In this document: positions 26,635 through 34,156 of the stretch, one piece after another
How the letters are laid out: every line of letters begins with the position of its first letter
How positions within the stretch are numbered: position 1 is the stretch's first letter
NCBI RefSeq assembly: GCF_037893185.1
Contig: NZ_CP140772.1
Location: 5,456,001-5,520,000, forward strand
From: Chitinophaga sp. 180180018-3
Lineage (GTDB): Bacteria; Bacteroidota; Bacteroidia; Chitinophagales; Chitinophagaceae
DNA length: 64,000 bases
Direction: 5' to 3'
The notes under the pieces: model-generated
The model's input: the letters and a program-made list of their open reading frames with translations, nothing else
What the model was told of the DNA's origin: nothing
Databases searched by the model: none
Made by a program: the position numbers and the translations under genes

Positions 26635-28158
26635 TTATACAAACCAGCGAATGGCAGCCTTTCGGAGTTCATTGAGATCCGGGATGTTATCAGATGCCCA
26701 GGCAACGATCCCATCAGGACGTATCAATAGGGCGTTTGCACCCAGGCGGTCTTTCACATTACCTGAAATATACCTGATTTGATCTCCATATTCAGTTGCA
26801 AAAGTTTTAAGAGCAATATTCCCGTCAAAATCAAGCAACACTCCCCGGCCATCCTGCATGAACCCACCAATCCGGGAACCGTCTTCAAACTCAAAATCAG
26901 GAACACTGCGGCCTGTCAGCGGGTGACTGTCACCCAGATTGTACTGCATAAAAACGCCTCTCACCCTTCCTGCAAAATAGGTGGCGCCATCACGTGTATT
27001 CATAAGATCGTTGATAATTGCATTCAGTGCACGTGCAGGTGGATCAGGTTTCATGATGGCCACCTGTGCCCGCGACCAATCCAGCACCTGCGCGCCAATG
27101 GGATGCCGTTCGCTGTAATAGCTATCCAGCAAGCCTTCCGGCGCTCGTTCCCGGATAGTGGCAGCGAGCTTCCAGCCGAGATTCATGGCGTCGCCCAATC
27201 CAAGATTAAGCCCCTGACCTCCTAATGGCGAATGAATGTGTGCTGCATCGCCAGCCAGCAATACCCGTCCATTGCGGTAGATGGAGGCTTGCCGTGTCCG
27301 GTCGCCCCAGGTAGTGGCAACATGCAGGGCGGTGATTGTAACGTCGGTTTCCGAAATGCGGCGCAACACTTCCTGCACATGTTCAGGCGTAACCTGTTTA
27401 TCTGTATTGCGAAAAGCACCGCCATCAAAATCCTGCATAATCAGGTAACCCGGCTGTGATTGCAGATACATGCCGGTTGCTGTCATGTTTCGGCCCGGGC
27501 GAAGTTTCTCCGGATCAGCGATATCAACCAGAACGGAGTAGCCGGTAAATTCGGGCTCCGTACCAATGAACTCAAAGCCACCTGCCTTGCGAACAGCACT
27601 GCGGCTTCCATCGCAGCCCACCAGCCATTTGCCTTTAAATGATTGTCTTTCCGATTGTACTGTCACTTCATCCGCAGTTTGCTGAAAGTCTGTAACGGCC
27701 AGCCCACACCTGATTTCTACTCCCAGCGCTTCTGCGCGGCGAGTCAGCACTGTTTCAACCTCCGCCATTTCAGACAACAAAACGGTGCCGGTGGAGCCTG
27801 GTAAATGATACTTCCATTGCGAGTTATCGATATCTCCCTCATAAAATGGAATTCCGGCGAAATGCCCCGCCTGGCGCCGTGGGCCTTGTTGTACCTGCCC
27901 GGCATGGGGGTTTTTAAGGCGTTTATGTATCTCAAGTTCATCTAACAATCCACGGCGGTAAAACGCTTCAATAGTAGGCATTGAAAGCCCCCGCATACCG
28001 AAAGGAAGTTGCTTCAGTGGAGAGCGTGGATCTGTTGCTTTTTCCAATATCAGCACCGAACATTCAGCCAGCGCCAGTTCACAGGCTAGGAACAGGCCCA
28101 CAGGCCCTGCACCGGAGATGATTACATCGTAAACAGATTGATTTTGCGTAACGTTCAT
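26635..28158 (-). CDS. FAD-dependent aromatic-type monooxygenase (PheA/TfdB family)
   Basis: This flavoprotein hydroxylase has 507 residues from the ATG at 28158; a longer frame begins with TTG at 28221 and lacks support. The N-terminal Rossmann motif is GAGPVGLFLACEL. The middle has VGCDGSRSAVRKA (DG motif) and the C-terminal FAD-ribityl site is GDAAHIHSPLGGQGLNLGL. A thioredoxin-like C-terminal tail (DGRGVLLDFDGN) is seen in this family. It lies directly downstream of an AraC regulator on the same strand (80 bp), suggesting a locally regulated hydroxylase. The substrate (phenolic, polyketide or antibiotic) is unknown. Confidence 0.9.
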   Translation of the reverse strand: MNVTQNQSVYDVIISGAGPVGLFLACELALAECSVLILEKATDPRSPLKQLPFGMRGLSMPTIEAFYRRGLLDELEIHKRLKNPHAGQVQQGPRRQAGHFAGIPFYEGDIDNSQWKYHLPGSTGTVLLSEMAEVETVLTRRAEALGVEIRCGLAVTDFQQTADEVTVQSERQSFKGKWLVGCDGSRSAVRKAGGFEFIGTEPEFTGYSVLVDIADPEKLRPGRNMTATGMYLQSQPGYLIMQDFDGGAFRNTDKQVTPEHVQEVLRRISETDVTITALHVATTWGDRTRQASIYRNGRVLLAGDAAHIHSPLGGQGLNLGLGDAMNLGWKLAATIRERAPEGLLDSYYSERHPIGAQVLDWSRAQVAIMKPDPPARALNAIINDLMNTRDGATYFAGRVRGVFMQYNLGDSHPLTGRSVPDFEFEDGSRIGGFMQDGRGVLLDFDGNIALKTFATEYGDQIRYISGNVKDRLGANALLIRPDGIVAWASDNIPDLNELRKAAIRWFV

Positions 28159-28238
28159 ATAGTATGATTGAAACACAAAATTCCGGAATGTGCATCGGGT
28201 AGGCTTGTATAAACACGACAAAATAGTTGCCGGTTATT

Positions 28239-29012
28239 TCATTTGTGTTTTCGTGCAAATGCTGCCGGCGTAATACCAGTGTAGCGCTTAAATTCTCTGC
28301 TAAGATGGGATTGATCCGTATAGCCCAGCTCGTGAGCTAAGCCGGCAATATTAACGTCCGGATAATGCCATAATTGGTTTCGCACCTGCTCAAAACGGAT
28401 CAGACCTGACACGTCTTTAACCGTGTAACCGGAAGATTGCTTGAACTTCCTTTCCAGGGTACGAACTGTTGTATGAGCCGCGGCGGCAATCCGGCTTACC
28501 GGTATAGCACCGTTTGCTTCCCTCATGGCAATTCCAGCTTTGAATAGCGTGCTGTCAACGGCCATCGGCAACCGCTTGTACAGGAAATACTCTTTTAGAT
28601 ACGTCACCGCTTCATCTATCCTGCCGGCATGAACGTACTTATTCAACGTGGCATGCAGCCGGGCTATAGGATGCTCAAATATATGTACGCTGTCTTTGCC
28701 GGATGACAGTCCGAGCAAATCAAATACTGTCCACGGATAGCACCTGATACCAATGATTTCCAAACAGGCTTTCGTATTTACAAGAACAGGCTGATTGAGC
28801 AGCCCCATGATAAACGGTGATGGCAATGGTTGCAGGCTTCCATTGAAAAAAATGCTGCAGGTATTTCCGAAATGGAAAATAATTTCTGCGTAGCCGTCGG
28901 GGAGTACTTCAAAAACAGCCGGCGCTTTTCTTTCGTACCAAAAGCATTTTATGGAATCACGTAACGCTTCGGGCGGTTCAAATTCTAAGTGTTGTGTATT
29001 GAAAAACAACAT
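28239..29012 (-). CDS. AraC family regulator with DUF6597-like sensor domain
   Basis: The 257 residues have an N-terminal sensor of the type found in many small Bacteroidota AraC proteins (FWYERKAPAVFEVLPDGYAEIIFHFG). The C-terminal AraC HTH domain reads SRIAAAAHTTVRTLERKFKQ, then INIAGLAHELGYTDQSHLSREF with the signature ITPAAFARKHK. It precedes the FAD monooxygenase gene on the same strand with an 80-bp gap and is probably its regulator. No operator is obvious. Confidence 0.9.
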   Translation of the reverse strand: MLFFNTQHLEFEPPEALRDSIKCFWYERKAPAVFEVLPDGYAEIIFHFGNTCSIFFNGSLQPLPSPFIMGLLNQPVLVNTKACLEIIGIRCYPWTVFDLLGLSSGKDSVHIFEHPIARLHATLNKYVHAGRIDEAVTYLKEYFLYKRLPMAVDSTLFKAGIAMREANGAIPVSRIAAAAHTTVRTLERKFKQSSGYTVKDVSGLIRFEQVRNQLWHYPDVNIAGLAHELGYTDQSHLSREFKRYTGITPAAFARKHK

Positions 29013-29154
29013 ATTTGGGGGGATTTAACGGGTATCAAAACAACAGTGATATGATGTATATTTAAGCAGTAATAATATGCAAAATTAAATAAAATGAGGA
29101 AAATCAGGGGATGCAATTTTTCTCTTCGTGTTGTTACCATTTAAAAACAAAATC

Positions 29155-29655
29155 ATGACGCAGGCTAACAGAGAAAGTTTGTGGAAACAATTTGGTGGTA
29201 GTATCGACATGCTGATCAATGCTGTTTCGGCATATCCTGAAAATCTTTGGTACAAGGAGAAAAAGTTTTTTTACATCTCCTATCATGTAGCTATTTTCCT
29301 GGACTACTACTTAACAATTCCGGCGGGGCCGCTCTCTTCACCGCTTCCGTTCACGCTTAGTGACGATGTTCCGGCTGATGGTATTGACGATATTGTTCCG
29401 GACAGGATTTATAGTCAGGAAGAAATACTGGCTTATTTGCAGGCAAGCAGGACGAAATGCCATGAACTTATCATTGGCATGACGGAGAGTGATTACGCGA
29501 AACAGTGGGTAGAGGTAGATGGTAATAAAGAGATGCCGGTTTTTGAATTGTTCTTATACAACATGCGTCATGTACAACATCATGCGGCGCAGTTGAATAT
29601 GCTGGTGAGAAGGGATACGGGTAATGCGCCACGTTGGGTACGGGCGGCGAGGTAA
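29155..29655 (+). CDS. DinB family (DinB_2/YfiT-like) putative metalloenzyme
   Basis: The 166 residues start from the ATG at 29155; an in-frame GTG at 29128 is less likely. It has the four-helix DinB-like layout: helix 1 with SIDMLINAVSAY, a histidine in ISYHVAIFLDYYL, and the C-terminal NMRHVQHHAAQLNML motif that supplies the typical metal-binding histidines. Members bind metal and act in thiol transfer or unknown reactions; the specific role cannot be read. It is transcribed divergently from the AraC gene. Confidence 0.85.
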   Translation: MTQANRESLWKQFGGSIDMLINAVSAYPENLWYKEKKFFYISYHVAIFLDYYLTIPAGPLSSPLPFTLSDDVPADGIDDIVPDRIYSQEEILAYLQASRTKCHELIIGMTESDYAKQWVEVDGNKEMPVFELFLYNMRHVQHHAAQLNMLVRRDTGNAPRWVRAAR

Positions 29656-29787
29656 AACTATATGCGGTAATTGGGTATAGGAAACGGTGGGGTTCGACAA
29701 TACTCCTGACAACCATGCTATATAATTAGATACAAATAAATTATGTATTAACTTTATTAATAAAAAGCATTCGCCTGTATGAAAAAA

Positions 29788-30759
29788 TCATTGACATTTA
29801 TTTAGGATTTTCTGAGTCAGAACCTTGAACTCTTGAAAACTTTTTTGCACGGCATAAACATGTGCTCCAATTGCCCCATCAGCAGGCTTCAGTAAAAAAA
29901 TTGGTTTGTGTGCATCCATGGACATTGGTGCCAAACTGCGATAATGCTTTAATAATGCTATACAGTTTTCATCATTATCAACTGTTATTGAATCATCAAT
30001 ATTAATGCTTGCTAAAACATACTTTTTGTATACTTCTGGAATCCGGTTCGCCCATTTCAGATACGATTTAACAGGACGACTTTCTTTTGCAGAATATTGC
30101 ATTACAATATAACCCGCTGGTTCCGCCCTATTTTCTGGAATAGTTATTTTCTTAGGGACAAGTCCCTTACGTAAGCTCCACTCTTTCTTCCAATGCTGCA
30201 GAGTTGTACCCAAGTTTTTTATTCCTTGCAATGAGAAAAGGTCCGAAGCCACAGGCATAATGATAAAATCAGAGCTTATAGTAACTGCTCTATTGATTGC
30301 TCCAAGGTTCGGCCCAACGTCTACTAATACCACCTCAGCATTAAATCGGCCCGCTGCCTCATCAATGATTGTTTTAAAAATACTAGTAATACGAAATGAA
30401 TAGGTGTCTCCATTCAAGCATTTCAGCCAAGCATCACTTAATCTATCTTCGAAGGTAGACAAAGCTAAGTTACCCAGAATTACACCCAGCTTATCATTAA
30501 TGGACTCAATATGAACTGGCACAAATGGATCACCATCTACAATTGGTAGAATGGCATCCAAAATCGTAATAGGCTCCTCTTTTTCGTAAATTTCTTCAAA
30601 TCGTTCATTAGTTAGAAACATCGATGTCAAATTGGACTGGGGATCCAAATCTATAGTAATGGTTCGTACACCTAGTTCGGACAACATCCAAGCTACATGA
30701 TAAACTGTGGTAGTTTTTCCCACCCCACCCTTATTATTAAAGAACGTAATTATCCTCAT
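29788..30759 (-). CDS. ParA/Soj family ATPase (chromosomal, paired with Schlafen-domain protein)
   Basis: This is a deviant Walker A ATPase of 323 residues. NNKGGVGKTT is at 8-17 (Lys10 signature and Lys15), TIDLDPQSNLT follows, and VDVGPNLGAINRA has Asp147. The end is longer than in minimal ParA proteins. The start ATG overlaps the upstream stop in TAATG (30757-30761), so translation is coupled to the Schlafen gene. No parB or parS candidate lies nearby, which argues against ordinary plasmid or chromosome partition. Codons are much richer in A/T than in neighbouring genes, suggesting transfer. A defence or mobile-element role is inference. Confidence 0.88.
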   Translation of the reverse strand: MRIITFFNNKGGVGKTTTVYHVAWMLSELGVRTITIDLDPQSNLTSMFLTNERFEEIYEKEEPITILDAILPIVDGDPFVPVHIESINDKLGVILGNLALSTFEDRLSDAWLKCLNGDTYSFRITSIFKTIIDEAAGRFNAEVVLVDVGPNLGAINRAVTISSDFIIMPVASDLFSLQGIKNLGTTLQHWKKEWSLRKGLVPKKITIPENRAEPAGYIVMQYSAKESRPVKSYLKWANRIPEVYKKYVLASINIDDSITVDNDENCIALLKHYRSLAPMSMDAHKPIFLLKPADGAIGAHVYAVQKSFQEFKVLTQKILNKCQ

Positions 30760-31955
30760 TACCAATTGTTATTTATCGGAATAGAAACTTTAAATTTTGT
30801 AGTCAAATCCAAGTGAAAAACAGGCTCTCCATTGCCATTCTTTTCCAACTCAGCTTTAGCTCTTTTAACACCATAGTTAAAGCGATTTACATATCCCAAA
30901 ATTTTCATCGATTCCGCTAATACCACATTTCTATAATCGCTAGCATTCGGAAAGTTCTGCGGCGTAGCCTCACCAAATAAACCACCTGAATTTATAATTT
31001 CAATGCGGTTAGAAAATTCATAGATGTAAATAGGAGCGTTTGATTCATAACTTCTGTGCATGATTGCATTCATCACTAATTCACGTAAAGCCCAGTATGG
31101 ATAGTTACGAATACTTTGTTCCTGAAATGAATCAGCTTTCTGTGGTCGCTCCTTAATAATATTTCCTTTAATAAAATCATCAAGCAAACGTAACTCGGTA
31201 ATTAAGGCTCCAGAAAATTTTTTTTCAAATTCTACATCATCAGTCATTTCCGTCCCCCCAAATTTTATATACTGAATGTAAGCACCAGGCAAATAAAATT
31301 CGGGATTCAAGCCAAATAGCAAAATACCAGCATTTGTTGGACACTTTTCTTTTGGATCATAAAAACGTAATGAAGCTAATTGCTCTTCTATTGTTCGTCC
31401 ATTTTCTGCAAGTGTTTCTTTGTCGACTGCGGACGTTAAATAATTAATCTTAAATAAGTCCACACTGATATCTGCTAATGCTGCACCTAATGCAGGCACT
31501 AGATCAAATGTCTTTGCATTCGAAACTCGTTTTTCCGAAAGAATCCTCTCCTCTTCCACGGAGGCTTTATCTCTCCTTGGGCCGACTCTGATCCAACATC
31601 TTCCGTCATATCTAACCGGAGGGTAAGTGGAAGGCTTAACTTCAATTACAATTACATCACCACCATCTAATTGAAAAATAGGACTTACTATAATCGAAGG
31701 TTGAGGTAAAATTTTACCATTGGTTTTCATCCCTCCGATCTTTTGCAAATCATCATCTGTATATTTCTTTCCAGCTAGGGTACCATCATCATTGACACCA
31801 AGCAAAAGATATCCAGGGCACTTATGATTGGGAAAATCGTTGCTAAACGCGCAAATAGCTTGTCCGAGTTTATCGTCTGCGGTTGACCTAGTCCTCTCTA
31901 CCCGGTCACTTTCCATTGTGCCTATTAACTCTTTTACCTTTTCTACTGTAATCAT
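30759..31955 (-). CDS. AlbA_2 (Schlafen) domain protein with GHKL-like ATPase C-terminus
   Basis: The 398 residues begin with an AlbA_2/Schlafen domain (ESDRVERTRS at 15-24, AICAFSNDFPNHKCPGYLLLGVNDDG, then VRYDGRCWIRVGPRRDKA). The usual E...EFK acidic motif is altered to ERT. The C-terminal half has the HATPase_c_4 signature RELVMNAIMHRSY (Asn296, His300), NRIEIINSGGLFG and RNVVLAESMKILGYVNRFNYG. Such proteins have been called RecG-like or transcriptional regulators, and several are defence genes. It is the first gene of a coupled pair with the ParA-like ATPase. AT-rich codon use sets it off from its surroundings. Confidence 0.87.
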   Translation of the reverse strand: MITVEKVKELIGTMESDRVERTRSTADDKLGQAICAFSNDFPNHKCPGYLLLGVNDDGTLAGKKYTDDDLQKIGGMKTNGKILPQPSIIVSPIFQLDGGDVIVIEVKPSTYPPVRYDGRCWIRVGPRRDKASVEEERILSEKRVSNAKTFDLVPALGAALADISVDLFKINYLTSAVDKETLAENGRTIEEQLASLRFYDPKEKCPTNAGILLFGLNPEFYLPGAYIQYIKFGGTEMTDDVEFEKKFSGALITELRLLDDFIKGNIIKERPQKADSFQEQSIRNYPYWALRELVMNAIMHRSYESNAPIYIYEFSNRIEIINSGGLFGEATPQNFPNASDYRNVVLAESMKILGYVNRFNYGVKRAKAELEKNGNGEPVFHLDLTTKFKVSIPINNNW

Positions 31956-32396
31956 TTGTATTAATTAAGATTAGGTTTAACAAAAATACTCTACTGGATT
32001 CGTTGCAAAATAAACCATAGTAATACATTTGTAATGGTACTCCCTAATAATTTCGTTGAATTATAATTGTGATAAAAGAAAAACTGCAGTAAATAAAATT
32101 TACTAATAATTATTTTATACTACAAAAAAGCCAAAACCTTTCGCGATGTTTCTCTCTTCTCATATTGTATGGTACGAAATTCGAACAATTTCCTCAGTAT
32201 TTAGAGATACAAATAGTATTTTCTGAGAGTCTGCACCTCCTAACATTTGACAACAGCATGGTACTTTCATAACAATGTAGAATAATTGGCTCAATTTATA
32301 CCGAGAATATTGCTTTATTAGAGAGCATTTTCGAACCGCTAGTGTCAAGGAGGCTATTAAATTAATATACAATGTGGATAAAGCTTTCAGAGGAAA
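31956..32396. other. AT-rich region between the Schlafen gene and tRNA-Arg
   Basis: There is no convincing gene in about 440 bp. A possible promoter for the Schlafen gene is listed separately. On the plus strand a stop-bounded frame at about 32279-32403 reads like a protein end (WLNLYREYCFIREHFR, then ASVKEAIKLIYNVDKAFRGN), perhaps a decayed remnant. A 70-residue minus-strand frame overlaps it and is not credible. Confidence 0.4.
31981..32009 (-). promoter_or_regulatory. Possible promoter of the Schlafen/ParA pair
   Basis: On the minus strand TATTTTTG (31981-31988) matches TAnnTTTG, and TTTTG (32005-32009 complement) lies 17 bp upstream, shorter than the 19-21 bp norm. The start codon is 26 bp downstream. 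Confidence 0.45.
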
Positions 32397-32397
32397 T

Positions 32398-32438
32398 AAG
32401 AAAGGACAAACCGATGAAAAACCGATTTGTCCTTTCTT
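32398..32438 (-). terminator. Terminator of tRNA-Arg
   Basis: AAGAAAGGACAAACCGAT (32398-32415) pairs with ACCGATTTGTCCTTTCTT (32421-32438), with two wobble positions near the loop. It starts 3 bp past the tRNA on the minus strand. Confidence 0.75.
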
Positions 32439-32440
32439 CG

Positions 32441-32514
32441 TGTCCCGGATTGGATTCGAACCAATGGCCTACTGCTTAGAAGGCAGTTGCTCTATCCAGC
32501 TGAGCTACCGAGAC
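32441..32514 (-). tRNA. tRNA-Arg(TCT)
   Basis: The minus strand starts GTCTCGG and ends CCGGGAC plus discriminator A. The D-arm is AGCTCAGCTGGATAGAGC, the anticodon loop CTTCTAA (anticodon TCT, codon AGA), and the T-loop GGTTCGAATCC. The 74 nt form a normal cloverleaf with no encoded CCA. The AT-rich Schlafen/ParA pair ends at its 3' side, the usual side for island insertion, though I found no attachment repeat. Confidence 0.95.
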
Positions 32515-32651
32515 TTACACGTTCATTTAATCTCTGAAATGTGAAATAAATTGTTATATTTATCCCGCATTTTGGGAGTGCAAATTTATATAAAAATCTC
32601 TCAATAAATCAAAAATAATTTAATTTTCTTTAAATATAGACTTTGCTCGCT

Positions 32652-33323
32652 ATGAATGTACAAATTGAATCAAGTTGGAAGGAAGCGTTAAAAGATGAAT
32701 TTAACAAAGACTACTTTAATCAGATCGTCATGTTCCTCAAACATGAAAAAGCACTGGGTAAAGTCATTTATCCAGCGGGTAATCTGATTTTTAACGCTTT
32801 TGAAAAAACACCCATCGACAAGGTAAAGGTAGTGATATTGGGCCAGGACCCTTATCACGGACCAGGCCAGGCACATGGCCTCAGTTTCTCCGTACCTGAC
32901 GGTGTGAAGCCCCCTCCTTCATTGGTGAACATCTACAAGGAAATGAAAAACGATCTGGGCCTGGAAATCCCCGAAAGCGGCAATCTTACAAAATGGGCGG
33001 AACACGGCGTAATGCTCCTCAACGCCTTCTTAACGGTAAGAGCCGGCGAACCTGCATCACACAGCAAAATCGGCTGGAGCGACTTTACCGACGCAGTGAT
33101 CCGCAAAATATCCGAACAACGGAAGGACGTGGTATTCCTGCTCTGGGGCCGGTTTGCTCAGGATAAACAATACCTGATCGATGCCACCAGACATCATATA
33201 CTACAGGCTGCACACCCCTCTCCTTTCAGCGCCGATAAAGGATTTTTCGGATGCAAACACTTTTCCCGCACCAACGAAATACTCACCAAGGCCGGAATTG
33301 AGCCGGTCGACTGGAGACTATAA
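32652..33323 (+). CDS. ung: Uracil-DNA glycosylase, family 1
   Basis: Ung removes uracil from DNA, starting base excision repair. The 223 residues start from the ATG at 32652. The water-activating loop is GQDPYHG (64-70, Asp66 catalytic), and the leucine loop near the C-terminus has HPSP (188-191). Both match family 1 exactly, and the length is typical. plsC begins 11 bp downstream and may be co-transcribed. Confidence 0.97.
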   Translation: MNVQIESSWKEALKDEFNKDYFNQIVMFLKHEKALGKVIYPAGNLIFNAFEKTPIDKVKVVILGQDPYHGPGQAHGLSFSVPDGVKPPPSLVNIYKEMKNDLGLEIPESGNLTKWAEHGVMLLNAFLTVRAGEPASHSKIGWSDFTDAVIRKISEQRKDVVFLLWGRFAQDKQYLIDATRHHILQAAHPSPFSADKGFFGCKHFSRTNEILTKAGIEPVDWRL

Positions 33324-33334
33324 ACGCATGAGCT

Positions 33335-34078
33335 ATGTTGAGAAATATATTCGGCAGAATATTCGCCCTATGGACCTTACTGCTGTTTGCTGGCACCATG
33401 TTAATCGTATTTATTCCTGTCTGGATCTTTTCATTCTGGCCGGATCCCACCAAAACAAAGGGTTTCCTCGCCATCGGCAGGGCATGGATGATCGTATTCA
33501 TGCCATTGATCGGATGCCCCGTCAGAAGAAAAGGAACGGAATACTTTGCGCCAGACCAAACCTATGTGATAGTATGTAACCACAATTCCCTCATCGATGT
33601 ACCGGTTACTACTGCCAAAACTCCAGGCCCTAATAAAACCCTGGCAAAATCATCGCTCGGCAAAATTCCGCTGTTCGGAGTAATGTACAGGATAGGCGGC
33701 ATTATGGTAGACCGCAGCAGTGAGGCCAGCAGAAAACACAGTGTCGTGCAAATGAAAGAGGCACTGGACCTGGGATTACATATGCTCCTCTATCCCGAAG
33801 GTACCCGCAACCGGACTCCCGAGCCCCTGAAAGCATTTTATGATGGCGCTTTTGCCCTCGCTATCGATACCCAGAAGCCTATCATGCCTTCATTACTCTT
33901 TCATACCCGGAAAATACTGCCTGCAGAAAAGAAATTCTTTATGTGGCCACATCCCATCGAATACCATTTTCTGCCCCCGATCCCTACCGCCGGCCTGACC
34001 AGAGATGATCTGCCAGCCCTCAAGGAGAAAGTATTTCAGTTGATGACGAATTACTATGTAGCACACAATAGTCTTTAG
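33335..34078 (+). CDS. plsC: 1-acyl-sn-glycerol-3-phosphate acyltransferase
   Basis: This membrane enzyme makes phosphatidic acid from lysophosphatidic acid. The 247 residues have an N-terminal hydrophobic helix (about 6-32). The catalytic HX4D motif is in NHNSLIDV (His83, Asp88), and acceptor-binding motifs GGIMVDRSS and LYPEGTRNRT follow. The end of the gene (codons for NSL and stop) lies in the left arm of a 31-bp palindrome. It follows ung closely. Confidence 0.94.
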   Translation: MLRNIFGRIFALWTLLLFAGTMLIVFIPVWIFSFWPDPTKTKGFLAIGRAWMIVFMPLIGCPVRRKGTEYFAPDQTYVIVCNHNSLIDVPVTTAKTPGPNKTLAKSSLGKIPLFGVMYRIGGIMVDRSSEASRKHSVVQMKEALDLGLHMLLYPEGTRNRTPEPLKAFYDGAFALAIDTQKPIMPSLLFHTRKILPAEKKFFMWPHPIEYHFLPPIPTAGLTRDDLPALKEKVFQLMTNYYVAHNSL

Positions 34079-34136
34079 TAAAATGCAGCGAGGATCATAA
34101 CACAATATGATCCTCGCTGCATTTTACTAAAGACTA
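34069..34136. terminator. Perfect 31-bp palindrome between plsC and lptD, bidirectional terminator
   Basis: Arms 34069-34099 and 34106-34136 are exact reverse complements around a 6-nt loop. The left arm overlaps the stop of plsC, and the element separates convergent plsC and lptD. It is longer than usual for a terminator and is followed by ACTAAAAGCTAAA-type repeats. Confidence 0.8.
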
Positions 34137-34156
34137 AAAGCTAAAGGCTAAAGACG

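Noticed and set aside
29688..29700. GGTTCGACAA near the end of the ParA side, considered as an att repeat of tRNA-Arg
   Set aside because: Only seven bases (GGTTCGA) match the tRNA T-loop; too short for an attachment site.
29788..30759. ParA as part of a plasmid partition system
   Set aside because: No parB, parS-like sites or replication genes nearby; coupled instead to a Schlafen-domain gene.
32160..32372. 70-codon minus-strand frame near tRNA-Arg
   Set aside because: No similarity to any protein and it overlaps a remnant-like frame on the other strand.
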